Shown piece after piece: positions 48,539 through 58,169 of a stretch of 64,000 nucleotides of DNA (position 1 is its first letter; every line of letters starts with the position of its first letter). The stretch comes from UBA6623 sp965226435 (GTDB taxonomy: Bacteria; Acidobacteriota; Terriglobia; Bryobacterales; UBA6623). Under the pieces are notes generated by a model. It was not told the DNA's origin. It worked only from the letters and a program-made list of their open reading frames with translations, and ran no database searches. The translations under genes were made by a program, and so were the position numbers. The stretch covers positions 1,116,001 to 1,180,000 of the forward strand of contig CBDDCY010000013.1 of the NCBI GenBank assembly GCA_965226435.1, given 5' to 3'.

Positions 48539-50128
48539 GTGAGAGTCCCCTCCCCAGGTCCTCGTCTCCGACCGCTTACTCAGATCCTCGTCGGCTCGCT
48601 GTTGCTCTCCGCGGCCGCGGCGGCGCAATCCGATCGCGACACCTACCAACAAGCCGTCGGACACATGCAAAAGGGCGAGTGGAAGCCCGCCGTCGAACTT
48701 CTCGAAAAGGTCGTGGAGGCCGTTCCCGGGAACGCGAAACTCCACAACACGCTGGGCATCGCGCTTTCGTCGAGCGGGCGGGCGGAGGAGGCGGCCTCGC
48801 AATTCAATCACGCCCTCGAAATCGAGCCTCGTTACCCATCCGCCCACAAGAACCTCGCCCTTCTCGAGATGTCGCGCAAGCGGTTCGGTGCCGCGGGAGG
48901 TCATTTCGAGCGGCTGCTGGAACTCATGCCCGGTGATCCGTTGGCGCATCTCGGGCTGGCGGAAATCGCATTCGCGAACAACGACTTCGGCGCCGCGATC
49001 CACCATTTCGAGGGCGGAGCAAGCCTGCTGCCGAGTGATCCCAGGCTCATCGTGAAGTTCGCCTCGTCTTACGTTCGAACGAAACAGCCGATGAAGGCCG
49101 CTCGCATATTGGAGACCCTAGCACCGGGCGCGGCCCCGGATATTCATTACGAGGCGGGCCGGATCTTCGCCGGACTGCAAATCTTCGCGCCCGCCGCGCG
49201 AGAGTTTGAGCGAGCTAAGGGGAGTTCCGCGGACCCCTACGAGCTGGGCTTCAATCAAGCCCTTGCTTATCTCAAGGGCGATCAGCCCAAGCTTGCCGTC
49301 GACGCCGCCGAGCAACTGTTGAGTAAGGGTTTTCGCAAGGCCGAGCTATACAACTTGCTTTCCCGGGCCCACGAAAAAGCCGGCGACACCAAGCAGGCCT
49401 ACGACGCACTCCGCACAGCAACCGACGTCGACCCCGGTGAGGAGAAGAATTACATCGATTTAGTCGCGCTGTGCTTGGACCATCAGAACTTCGACCTGGG
49501 TTTGGAAATCGCCGACATCTCGGTCGAGCGCATTGCCGACTCTCATCGGCTACACCTTCAGCGCGGCGTCGCCCTCGCGATGAAGGGCCGTTTTGAGGAT
49601 GCCGAGACCTCCTTTGACCGCGCCACCGAGTTGGCCCCTGGCGAGAATCTTCCCGGCGTCTCTTTGGGTCTGATCCTGCTGCAGCAAGATCGCGTGCCCG
49701 ACGCGATCCGCGTCCTGCGCAAGCGTCGGGAGCAGAGCCGCGATGATTACATGGTCCACTGGTTCTTGGGAGAGGCTTTGAATCGTTCCGGCGCGCGGCC
49801 GGGCAGCGACGAGGAAGCCGAAGCGGTCGAAGCCGTTCGGAAATCGATCGAGCTGCGGCCGGATTTGTTTCAGTCGCGCGTGTTGTTGGGGAAGATGTTG
49901 GCTCGCCGCGGCGAGTTTGATGAAGCCGTCGAACATCTGGAAACAGCACGAACGATCGACCCGGCCGACGTATCGGCGACCTATCAGCTGGCGCAGGTTT
50001 ATCGCAGAAAAGGTGACCCGGAGCGCGCCAAGAAACTGTTCGCGATTGTGGGCCGACAAAAGGCCGAGGACCGCGAAGAGTTCACCAAGCGCGGGTTGCT
50101 GCGGATCGTTCGCGAAGGGTCGCCGTGA
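48539..50128 (+). CDS. Exported TPR-repeat protein
   Basis: 529 residues: signal peptide (ILVGSLLLSAAAAAQ), then about a dozen 34-residue TPR units (AVELLEKVVEAVPGNAKLHNTLGIALSSSG, then EAVEHLETARTIDPADVSATYQLAQVY). A protein-protein interaction scaffold in the periplasm. GTG 48539 overlaps nothing upstream; its stop overlaps the GTG of the CRTAC1 gene (GTGA), so they are coupled. No enzyme domain. Confidence 0.88.
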   Translation: MRVPSPGPRLRPLTQILVGSLLLSAAAAAQSDRDTYQQAVGHMQKGEWKPAVELLEKVVEAVPGNAKLHNTLGIALSSSGRAEEAASQFNHALEIEPRYPSAHKNLALLEMSRKRFGAAGGHFERLLELMPGDPLAHLGLAEIAFANNDFGAAIHHFEGGASLLPSDPRLIVKFASSYVRTKQPMKAARILETLAPGAAPDIHYEAGRIFAGLQIFAPAAREFERAKGSSADPYELGFNQALAYLKGDQPKLAVDAAEQLLSKGFRKAELYNLLSRAHEKAGDTKQAYDALRTATDVDPGEEKNYIDLVALCLDHQNFDLGLEIADISVERIADSHRLHLQRGVALAMKGRFEDAETSFDRATELAPGENLPGVSLGLILLQQDRVPDAIRVLRKRREQSRDDYMVHWFLGEALNRSGARPGSDEEAEAVEAVRKSIELRPDLFQSRVLLGKMLARRGEFDEAVEHLETARTIDPADVSATYQLAQVYRRKGDPERAKKLFAIVGRQKAEDREEFTKRGLLRIVREGSP

Positions 50129-51882
50129 ACTTTCCCGCCAACCATTGGGACGGCCTATTCCGAACTTTGGGTCGCGGAACCGCTCTTTTCCTTGCCGCCG
50201 TTCTGTGTTTCGCCGATTCCGCGGGCTCAAGACCCGAGGACGTCACCTTCGTCGATGTCGCCCAAGAGTCAGGTATCGGGTTCCGGCATGACAACGCCGC
50301 GTCGCCCGAAAAGTATTTGATCGAGACCATGGGCAGCGGCGCCGCTTGGCTCGATTTCGATCAAGACGGACTGCTCGACGCCTACCTCGTCAACAGTGCC
50401 GCGACGGCTGCCTACACGCCCTCCAAACCGTTGCGCAACTCTCTCTACCAGAACCAAGGGGCCGGCGTATTCAAGGATGTCGCGACGCAAGCGGGCGTCA
50501 CCGCCGAGGGGTTGTTCGGCACGGGCACGGCCGTCGGCGACTATGACAACGACGGCGACCCGGACCTTTTCGTGACCGGCTATCCGCGGTCGATCCTCTA
50601 CCGCAACCAGGGCGACGGCACGTTCGCCGACGTCAGCGAGCAAGCGGGCGTCGAAAACCCCGGCAAGTGGGGATCGAGCGCGGCCTGGTTCGACTATGAC
50701 AACGACGGCCGGCTCGATCTCATCGTCGTCAACTACCTCGACTGGACCGAAGACAACAATCTTTTCTGCGGAGAAAAGCGCCCGGGGTATCAGTCCTACT
50801 GTCACCCCAACAAATACAAGGGCCAAACGCCGGCGCTGTTTCGCAACCGAGGTGACGGAACGTTCGAAGACGTCAGCAAGACGTCGGGCATCGGCGGCAG
50901 CGCGGGGAACGGCCTCGGCGTCGTCTGCTTCGACTTCGACGATGACGGTTGGATGGACGTCTTTATCGCCAATGATTCGATGACCAACTTCCTGTATCGA
51001 AACCGCGGCGATGGGACGTTCGAGGATGTCACTCTGGCCGCCGCCGTGGCCTACGGCGAGGACGGCAAGGCCGAAGCCGGCATGGGCGTCGATGCGGCCG
51101 ACTATGACGGCGACGGTCGGCTGGATCTCTACGTCACTCATCTCGATTTCGAATTCGACCGCCTCTACAGAAACCTAGGGGACGGCAGTTTCGAGGACGC
51201 GACGTTTCTCGGCAAGATCGGCTATCAGACCTTCCATGTCAGCGGCTTCGGTACGCGGTTCATCGATTACGACAACGACGGGGCGCTGGATCTCTTCGTC
51301 GCCAACGGTCATGTACTCGACAACATTCACCTCTTCCACGAAAAGACGACCTACGCGGAGCCGAAGATCGTTTTCCGCAATACGGGCGGTACGTTTGAAA
51401 ATGTGACGGCCCACTTGGGGGCCGATCTTTCCCGCCCCCGCGTGAGTCGCGCCGCGGCGTTCGGGGACTACGACAACGACGGCGATATCGATGTTCTCAT
51501 CAACAACAACGGCCAAGCCGCCGAACTGCTTCGCAACGACGGGGGCAACCGGAATCACTGGTTGCAAGTGCGGCTGATCGGCACGAGGTCAAACCGTGAC
51601 GGCGTGGGGGCGCGAGTGAAGGTAACGGCGGGGGATCTGGTGCAATACGAGCAGCAAAAAGGCGGCATGAGCTACCAGGCGGCTCATGATCCGCGCCTGC
51701 ATTTCGGATTCGGCGAGCGAACACGGGTCGACCGGATCGAAGTTCGCTGGCCGAGCGGCGCGGTGGATGAGATCACGGATGTAAACGTCGATCGCGTCGT
51801 GGTCGTGAAAGAGGGAACAAGCCCGCCGTCAGCCGCGGCCGGCAGGGATGCGAGCAGCGCGGGCTCTGAGGCCGCGAAATAG
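50125..51882 (+). CDS. CRTAC1-type FG-GAP/VCBS and ASPIC/UnbV protein
   Basis: 585 residues: signal peptide, a beta-propeller built from FG-GAP/VCBS repeats with calcium-type DxDxDG loops (DFDQDGLLD, GDYDNDGDPDLFVTG, ADYDGDGRLDLYVT), and a C-terminal ASPIC/UnbV domain (NHWLQVRLIGTRSNRDGVGA, then VDRIEVRWPSG). Such exported proteins are very frequent in Acidobacteriota and Planctomycetes next to TPR proteins; binding or polysaccharide roles are suspected, none proven. Confidence 0.93.
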   Translation: MNFPANHWDGLFRTLGRGTALFLAAVLCFADSAGSRPEDVTFVDVAQESGIGFRHDNAASPEKYLIETMGSGAAWLDFDQDGLLDAYLVNSAATAAYTPSKPLRNSLYQNQGAGVFKDVATQAGVTAEGLFGTGTAVGDYDNDGDPDLFVTGYPRSILYRNQGDGTFADVSEQAGVENPGKWGSSAAWFDYDNDGRLDLIVVNYLDWTEDNNLFCGEKRPGYQSYCHPNKYKGQTPALFRNRGDGTFEDVSKTSGIGGSAGNGLGVVCFDFDDDGWMDVFIANDSMTNFLYRNRGDGTFEDVTLAAAVAYGEDGKAEAGMGVDAADYDGDGRLDLYVTHLDFEFDRLYRNLGDGSFEDATFLGKIGYQTFHVSGFGTRFIDYDNDGALDLFVANGHVLDNIHLFHEKTTYAEPKIVFRNTGGTFENVTAHLGADLSRPRVSRAAAFGDYDNDGDIDVLINNNGQAAELLRNDGGNRNHWLQVRLIGTRSNRDGVGARVKVTAGDLVQYEQQKGGMSYQAAHDPRLHFGFGERTRVDRIEVRWPSGAVDEITDVNVDRVVVVKEGTSPPSAAAGRDASSAGSEAAK

Positions 51883-51883
51883 A

Positions 51884-53509
51884 GTGCGTGACGGGCTGAG
51901 GAGCGGAATCGTGTTTCGCGGAGGGCGGCTTGCGTCCGTGTTGGTGATGCTTGGCCTGACTCTCACTTGGGGCGTCCCGACCCACGCCGCGCCCCAGGAC
52001 GATCGGGCCGCCAAGGCCGCCCATCACCGGGAGCAAGGCCTTTCGTATGCCAAGCAGGGGAGCCGCCAAGCCGCCCTCGGGCACTTTCATTCGGCTTTGG
52101 AACTTGACCCCGACGACAAGATTTCCCACGACAACATCGGCATGATCCTGGCCGAGGGGGGCCGCACTCGCGAAGCCCTTTCTCATTTCGAGAAGGCGAT
52201 CGCCATCGATCCGAAATTCATCGACGGCCACCTCCACCGGGCGATGACCTTGGACCGTTCGGGCGATTCCAACGGCACCCTCGACGCTCTCCACCAAGTC
52301 CTCGGTTTGCAGCCGGACCTGCTGCCGGCGCGCTACATGCTCAGCGCAACTCTGCGCAAGCGCGGCGATACGCGCGGCGCCGAGCGTCTATTGCGAGGGA
52401 TCGTCGAACAAGCGCCGGAGTTTGCCGAAGCTCGTTATAACCTCGCTGTTTTGTTGCAGCTGGACGCGAAAACCGAACAGGCCGCGAAACACCTCGAGAG
52501 TGCGGTCGCCGCCGAACCCGACAACCCGCGTTTCCTTCAAGCGCTCGGCATCGCGCAAGCCGAACTCAACGACATCGAAACGGCTTCCGACTCTCTGCGC
52601 AAGTCAATCAAGCTACAGCCCGCGAACCCCGAGGCGCACTACAACCTCGGACTTGCCCTCACCAAGCGACAGAATCTGGACGAAGCGATCGAGAGTTTTC
52701 GGACAGCTTTGAAAATTCATCCCCGGCATCCCGCGGCGCGACGGGCGTTGGGCGTCGGCCTGCTCCAGAAAGGCGACCTCGATTCCGCCGCGCAAGAGCT
52801 GACTCGCGCGGTGGCGGATTACCCGGACGACTTCGAGGTCCATAATTCGCTCGGTACGGTGTTGCTGCGAAACAAGGACTTCGACAAGGCGATCCACCAC
52901 TTCAAGGAAGCGATCCGATTGAACCCGTTGTTGTTGAAAGCCCGCCGCAATCTGGCGCGGGCCTATCAACGCTCGGGCCGCCCCGAAGAGGCGCGCGAAG
53001 CCACCGAACGATCGAACGAGGTTGCGCGGGTTAAATCCAATCGCAGCCGATCGATGTTGCTGGTGCAATCGGGAAAGCATCTGCTCGGTACCGGCGACGC
53101 GACCAAGGCCTTGGAGCAGCTTCGAGAAGCCGTCGATCTCAGCCCCGACTACGAAGACGCGCAGCTTTCTTACGGCGTCGCCTTGCGCCAAGGGAGAGAA
53201 GATCTCGATGAATCGCGCCAGGCCTTGGAAAAAGTGTTGAAACTCAACCCAACGCGAGCCGAAGCGCATTACCAACTCGGCTTGACTCTCTTAAGAATCG
53301 GGAACTCCACTGATGCCCTGAAGAAACTACGAAAGGCCGTCGAACTAGCCCCCAGCTTGATCGAAGCCCAACGCGCCCTGGGCAACCTCGCCCTCCAGTC
53401 CGGCGAGTATCCAACCGCCAAAGCCGCCTTTGACGCGATTCTCGCCTGGAAACCCGACGACCCGCCCGCCCTCGCCGCCCGCGAAAAGGCGATACAGGAA
53501 AACCTCTAA
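51884..53509 (+). CDS. Exported TPR-repeat protein
   Basis: 541 residues from GTG 51884, two bases after the CRTAC1 stop, which gives a compact signal peptide (ASVLVMLGLTLTWGV). In-frame ATG 51848 would overlap the previous gene by 35 bases. Around 13 TPR units (ALGHFHSALELDPDDKISHDNIGMILAEGG and so on). Third gene of a coupled TPR-CRTAC1-TPR operon; the two TPR proteins probably bind the CRTAC1 protein or a common partner. Confidence 0.88.
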   Translation: MRDGLRSGIVFRGGRLASVLVMLGLTLTWGVPTHAAPQDDRAAKAAHHREQGLSYAKQGSRQAALGHFHSALELDPDDKISHDNIGMILAEGGRTREALSHFEKAIAIDPKFIDGHLHRAMTLDRSGDSNGTLDALHQVLGLQPDLLPARYMLSATLRKRGDTRGAERLLRGIVEQAPEFAEARYNLAVLLQLDAKTEQAAKHLESAVAAEPDNPRFLQALGIAQAELNDIETASDSLRKSIKLQPANPEAHYNLGLALTKRQNLDEAIESFRTALKIHPRHPAARRALGVGLLQKGDLDSAAQELTRAVADYPDDFEVHNSLGTVLLRNKDFDKAIHHFKEAIRLNPLLLKARRNLARAYQRSGRPEEAREATERSNEVARVKSNRSRSMLLVQSGKHLLGTGDATKALEQLREAVDLSPDYEDAQLSYGVALRQGREDLDESRQALEKVLKLNPTRAEAHYQLGLTLLRIGNSTDALKKLRKAVELAPSLIEAQRALGNLALQSGEYPTAKAAFDAILAWKPDDPPALAAREKAIQENL

Positions 53510-53521
53510 GCGCCGGGCTCC

Positions 53522-53562
53522 CCAAACTGAGCCGCGCGCGTTCGTAAGCGGTATCCGGTGAA
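53522..53562 (+). repeat. Diverged copy of the 41-bp dispersed repeat
   Basis: CCAAACTGAGCCGCGCGCGT, then TAAGCGGTATCCGGTGAA; related to 1319-1359 and 34257-34297. It begins 12 bases after the TPR gene stop. The remaining bases to 53748 hold no gene. Confidence 0.75.
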
Positions 53563-53748
53563 GCCACCCCGGACCCTCAAACAGCGGCGACCCTCAATAA
53601 ATAACCCCAGGGTCTCCCGCTCGAACTAGAAATGCGGTTAGTACCACGTGAACAGACGCGTTTCCCCGACCTTGTTGGGAAGGGGTCGAGCTGCCGGTGC
53701 CGCCAAACGAACTGTTTCAAGCGCTCGTGGCACCAGCCTCGCTGACCC

Positions 53749-55158
53749 CTACGCAATCAGCTCATTGATAACCTGGCCGCCGGTTTGCGAAAGCTGCTTA
53801 AACCGCCCGCCATGGAAATAAGTCAGCTTGTTATCGTCCAAGCCGAGCAGGCGCAGCAACGTAACATGCAGGTCTTTAATCGGATGAACGACCTCGACCG
53901 CCTTATTCCCGATTTCATCCGTCGAGCCGATCACATGGCCGGCCTTCACCCCGCCCCCGGCGAAGAACATCGACTGCGCATGGGCGTTGTGGTCGCGACC
54001 GATCGCGACCCCGCCGCCGCGGTAGTGGTTGTCGGGGCTGCGTCCGAACTCTCCCAACCAAACGATCAACGTGTCGTCTAACAGGCCGCGCTGCTTGAGG
54101 TCTTTGATGAGCGCGGTGACGGGCTTGTCGATGCTGTATATGCGGGCCTTGTGGGAACGCTCGAGATAGTCGTGCGAGTCCCATCCGCCCGAGAAGATCT
54201 GCACGAAGCGAACGCCTTTTTCGATCATCCGGCGAGCCAGCAAGCAGCGCCTCCCGAACGACTCGGTTTCCTTGTTGTCGAGGCCGTACATCTCGCGGAC
54301 CGATTCCGCTTCGCCCTCGATGTCGATGATGCCGGGCACCTCGGTTTGCATGCGGAAAGCCAGCTCGTAGCTGGCCATGCGCGCGGACAACTCGTCGTGC
54401 TCGGGATGCTTGGCTTGGTGGGCGCGATTGAGGTCCGCCAACATGTCGAGATTGGCGCGCTGGTGCTCGCGGGTCTTCCACTTCGGCGGGTGAATGTCGA
54501 GGATGGGCGATCCTTCGGCGCGTAGCGGCGTGCCTTGGTAGTAGGCGGGGAGAAAACCGTTGGTCCAGTTGCCGGAGCCGCCTTGCGGGAAGCCGGCTTC
54601 CGACAAAACGATGTACCCGGGGAGGTTCTGGTTCTCGCTGCCGAGCCCGTAGGTCACCCAAGACCCCACGGCCGGGTCGCCGCCGAATTTGTTTCCGGTG
54701 TTGATGTGGTAGAGCGCGGTCGGGTGGTCGACCGACTCGGCCTGACAACCCTTGTAGACGCATAGTTCGTCCGCCACTTCCGGCAAGTGGACGAAGTGTT
54801 CACACATGTCGATGCCCGCTTGGCCTACCTTGCGGAACTTGTAGGGGCTTTGGACGTAATACCGCTCGCCCTGCGACATCCCCGAGAAATGCTCGCCCAC
54901 TTGCTCGAAGTGCTTCATGTGGAGCTGTTCGAGTTTCGGCTTGGGGTCAAAGGTGTCGATGTGGCTGGGACCGCCTTCCATGACGAGGAAAATGCAGGCT
55001 TTCGCTTTCGGCGCCAGATGAGGATCCTTAGGCGCCAGGGGGCTCCCGGCCTCTTTCGCGAGAAGATCGCTGAAAGCCACGCTGCCGAGCGAAGCGCCTA
55101 GGGTGTAGAGAAAGCCTCGGCGAGTCTTCCCCGCTGCGTCTATTTCTTTGTTCCGCAT
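53749..55158 (-). CDS. DUF1501 protein, Tat-exported, partner of the PSD1 cytochrome
   Basis: 469 residues. KTRRGFLYTLGASLG is a Tat signal. DUF1501 motifs: CIFLVMEGGPSHIDTFDPKP, HPTALYHINTGNKFGG, VWLGEFGRSPDN and GRDHNAHAQSMFFAGGG, with Asp/His residues placed as in alkaline-phosphatase-superfamily metal sites. ATG 55158 has GAGGT upstream. It follows the PSD1 gene in the same direction, the standard pair in Planctomycetes and Acidobacteriota, with a palindromic element in the 147-base gap. Function of the pair is unknown; degradation of complex glycans or aromatics has been suggested from gene context in other organisms. Confidence 0.92.
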   Translation of the reverse strand: MRNKEIDAAGKTRRGFLYTLGASLGSVAFSDLLAKEAGSPLAPKDPHLAPKAKACIFLVMEGGPSHIDTFDPKPKLEQLHMKHFEQVGEHFSGMSQGERYYVQSPYKFRKVGQAGIDMCEHFVHLPEVADELCVYKGCQAESVDHPTALYHINTGNKFGGDPAVGSWVTYGLGSENQNLPGYIVLSEAGFPQGGSGNWTNGFLPAYYQGTPLRAEGSPILDIHPPKWKTREHQRANLDMLADLNRAHQAKHPEHDELSARMASYELAFRMQTEVPGIIDIEGEAESVREMYGLDNKETESFGRRCLLARRMIEKGVRFVQIFSGGWDSHDYLERSHKARIYSIDKPVTALIKDLKQRGLLDDTLIVWLGEFGRSPDNHYRGGGVAIGRDHNAHAQSMFFAGGGVKAGHVIGSTDEIGNKAVEVVHPIKDLHVTLLRLLGLDDNKLTYFHGGRFKQLSQTGGQVINELIA

Positions 55159-55171
55159 TTCCAGCTACCTC

Positions 55172-55278
55172 GCCCCGCGAAAAAAGGGGACTGCCATCCG
55201 ATTTTCGCGGGCAGAAATCGCGCACTTTCCGATCATGTGAACAGCGAAAATCGGTGGCTGTCCCTTTTTTCGCGGGGC
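55172..55278. repeat. Palindromic mini-element between the PSD1 and DUF1501 genes
   Basis: Arms GCCCCGCGAAAAAAGGGGAC and CCCTTTTTTCGCGGGGC, inner arms CGATTTTCGC/GCGAAAATCG, short variable centre. Same family as 34017-34112. It lies just upstream of the DUF1501 ribosome site and could fold strongly in a shared transcript. Confidence 0.8.
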
Positions 55279-55305
55279 CACCGCAACCGCCAATCAGTAC
55301 GCCAA

Positions 55306-58083
55306 TCAGTAAACATAAACAAACTCATTCGCATTGAACAACGCCATGCACAGGTCGGCCAGCGCTCTTGTTCCCGGCCCGACATCCCACGGCTTCACGT
55401 GTGGGACGTAATCGTCATAGGCGTCCAACGGCTCTTTGTAATGAAACGCTACCCCGGACATCTCTTCCACGACCGTGCGGTCGATCTCGCGCGGCAACGG
55501 AACCGGTTCCGGCGGATGCTGCTCGTGGTACTCGGTCATCTTCCGAACATGAGCCGACATCTTCGCTCGCTCTTCGTCGGTGGCGGCTCTTCCCAAAGCC
55601 AACTCGACCGCATGGTTGATTCGTTCATCCAGCGTCGCGGCTTCCTTCTCAATGCGGCGGGCCATGGCGATCGACCGGTCGATCGAGTTGCCGCTGTGCA
55701 TCAAGTTGAACACCTGCGGCGTGACGGTCGAGCTGTCGCGGCGTTCGCACGAGATATCGTAGTTCGGCTGATTGAAGACCTCGAACATCGGATCGGTCTG
55801 CATCCGCATGCGGTAGACATAGAGCGAGCGCCGGCTGCGCTCGTCGGGGGTCCGCGAAGGCTGATAGGCCGGCGTGATTGTCGTTTGGTTCATGCGCGGT
55901 TGCGAGGCGAATTCGTGGTTGACTTCCGGAAAGACCGCCAGGCCGCCGATTTCCCGGTTCAGCTCGCCTGACGCGACCAGCATGGAGTCGCGAATCTCCT
56001 CGGCCGTGAGTCGGCGCGGCCGGAAGTAGCTCAGTAAGTCGTTGTTCGGGTCACGCTCACTCACCGCCGCTGGAACGGCCGGCCGGTCGCCACGCCGATA
56101 GGCTGCCGAGGTCATGATCCGCCGATGCAGCTTCTTGAGCGACCAGCCTTCCTCGACGAATCGGCCGCTCAGCCAGTCGAGCAACTCGGGGTGGGTGGGC
56201 TTCTTGCCCATCTTGCCGAAGTTATTCGCATTGCCCGCGATGCCCTTGCCGAAATGGTATTGCCAGACGCGGTTCACGATCGAGCGCGTGGAGAGCGGGT
56301 TGTCGGGATTCGCGATCCATCGGGCAAGCGCCAGGCGGCGGCCCGACATCGTCGTGGGGATCGCTTGCTCTTCCACGCCGTCGCCGCGGCTGTAGCGAAC
56401 GGGAACGGCGCTGAGCACACCGGGGGTGACCTTGTCGCCGCGCGAGTAAGGTGAACCGCCGGCCAGGACGAAGGCCTCGGGCGGTTCGCCCCGCATATCG
56501 TCCGGCTTCGGCATGCGCAGCTTCACCGAGCCTTCGTGCTTGTCCGGTCCTTCGTAGACGGTTTGCGCGATTGGTTGGTAACGTTCCAGCCGCCGCTTCC
56601 AAATTCTCGCGTCGGTTTCCCGGACCTTGACGTACCCGAGGTCGTCAACCGTTAGGCCGATGTGCCGAGGGGGCTTTTCGCCCTCGGGTTTGTCTTTCAG
56701 CTTTTCACGAGGTTGGTAGGGTATGCCACGCTCTTTGCTCCAGGCGCGAGCGGCTTTCTCTTCCTTGGCCTTGATCTTGGCGACATCGGCTTCGGCCCGG
56801 GCCAGCAGCTTTTCGAGCCGCCCGCGATTGTAGTCGAAGTTGTTGAGGTTCTCTTCCTCGATAAACGCCGCCGGGCGCTCGGCCAACTGCGTGGTCGCGA
56901 AAATCGAGTAGAAACGATAATAGTCGCGCGTCGGAATCGGATCGAACTTGTGGTCGTGGCACTTGGCGCAACGAAGAGGCAGCGACAAGAACGACACCCC
57001 GACGTTGTTGGTGATGTCGTCGAGATAAAGCTGCCGTGAGACGACTTTTTGCATCATCGTCGTGTATTCCCACGGGCCCATGCGCAGGTAACCGGTGGCG
57101 ACCAACATTTCCGGATCGTCGGGCTCGAGAATGTCGCCGGCGAGCTGCTCGATGACGAAGCGGCTGTAAGGCTTGTCGGCGTTCAGCGAACGGACGACGT
57201 AGTCGCGGTAGCGCCACGCGTTCGACCGTTCCCAATCGTTCGAATACCCCGACGTATCGGCATAGCGAACGACGTCGAGCCAATGACGTCCCCATTGTTC
57301 GCCGTAGTGGGGACTGTCGAGCAGGCGGTCGATGACCTTTTCCCAGGCATCGGGCGACTGGTCGTTGACGAAGGCTTCGATCTCTTCCGGCGTCGGCGGC
57401 AGGCCGGTGAGATCGTAGGCGGCTCGACGAATGAGCAGGCGTTTGTCGGCGCGCGGCGCGGCCGACAGCTTTGCCTCGGCGAGCCGGCGGTCAATGAAGG
57501 CATCGATGGGGTTTTCTCGGTCCGACTCCGGAGGGGCGATCTTCCGCACCTTCCGAAAGGCCCACAGGTCGTCTTCTTGGTAGCGCCGCTTGGTCCAATT
57601 GTCGGCGAGACCTCCGCTCGTCTCGACCATCACGCCTTCCGCGGTTCGCTCCCGGGAGCGCTCTTCGCTCAGGAAGGCTTGCTCGGTTTCGGCGTCGGGC
57701 CAAGGGGCGCCGCCGTTGATCCAATCGCGGATTTTCGCAATCTGCTCTTCGCTGAGCCGGTCGTTTTCCTTGGGCGGCATCAGGAGCTTCGGATTCGAGC
57801 GGAGGACGGCTTCGTAGAGCAGGCTCGCCGCGGCGTCGCCGGGCACGAGAACTTGCTTCGAGGAAGCGCCGCCCCGAAGCATCGATTCGCGCGAGGTAAG
57901 GTTGAGTCCGCCGAGAATCGCGGTCGGCTCTCCTCCATGGCAGACGAAGCATCTCTGGGCCAGCAGGGGCTTAATGTCGAGGGCGAACAGACGCTCGGCG
58001 TCAGGATCGGCCCCGGCGGCCGGCGGGCTTACCACAAAAAGCGACAGGAAGAGTGTTGCAAGCGATAGGCGAATAAAAAGCAC
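55306..58083 (-). CDS. PSD1 protein: cytochrome c (PSCyt1), DUF1549, DUF1553
   Basis: About 925 residues. From GTG 58083: signal peptide (FIRLSLATLFLSLFVV), cytochrome domain with heme site CFVCH (Cys45, Cys48, His49) and Met in LLMPPKEND, then DUF1549 (IDRRLAEAKLSAAPRADKRLLIRR..LTGLPPTPEEIEAF, DSPHYGEQWGRHWLDVVRYAD), a second CAKCHDHKFDPI motif, and DUF1553 (RVWQYHFGKGI, SAAYRRG, PRRLTAEEIRDSMLVASGEL). TTG 58110 is a possible longer start. Exported electron-transfer protein working with the DUF1501 partner downstream; reaction unknown. Confidence 0.92.
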   Translation of the reverse strand: MLFIRLSLATLFLSLFVVSPPAAGADPDAERLFALDIKPLLAQRCFVCHGGEPTAILGGLNLTSRESMLRGGASSKQVLVPGDAAASLLYEAVLRSNPKLLMPPKENDRLSEEQIAKIRDWINGGAPWPDAETEQAFLSEERSRERTAEGVMVETSGGLADNWTKRRYQEDDLWAFRKVRKIAPPESDRENPIDAFIDRRLAEAKLSAAPRADKRLLIRRAAYDLTGLPPTPEEIEAFVNDQSPDAWEKVIDRLLDSPHYGEQWGRHWLDVVRYADTSGYSNDWERSNAWRYRDYVVRSLNADKPYSRFVIEQLAGDILEPDDPEMLVATGYLRMGPWEYTTMMQKVVSRQLYLDDITNNVGVSFLSLPLRCAKCHDHKFDPIPTRDYYRFYSIFATTQLAERPAAFIEEENLNNFDYNRGRLEKLLARAEADVAKIKAKEEKAARAWSKERGIPYQPREKLKDKPEGEKPPRHIGLTVDDLGYVKVRETDARIWKRRLERYQPIAQTVYEGPDKHEGSVKLRMPKPDDMRGEPPEAFVLAGGSPYSRGDKVTPGVLSAVPVRYSRGDGVEEQAIPTTMSGRRLALARWIANPDNPLSTRSIVNRVWQYHFGKGIAGNANNFGKMGKKPTHPELLDWLSGRFVEEGWSLKKLHRRIMTSAAYRRGDRPAVPAAVSERDPNNDLLSYFRPRRLTAEEIRDSMLVASGELNREIGGLAVFPEVNHEFASQPRMNQTTITPAYQPSRTPDERSRRSLYVYRMRMQTDPMFEVFNQPNYDISCERRDSSTVTPQVFNLMHSGNSIDRSIAMARRIEKEAATLDERINHAVELALGRAATDEERAKMSAHVRKMTEYHEQHPPEPVPLPREIDRTVVEEMSGVAFHYKEPLDAYDDYVPHVKPWDVGPGTRALADLCMALFNANEFVYVY

Positions 58084-58169
58084 GTTTTGGACCCGATTCC
58101 CTCCCCCCAAATCCTACCAAGATCGCGGAACTCGCGCACCAATTCCCGATCACTCGAAAGGCTTCGATC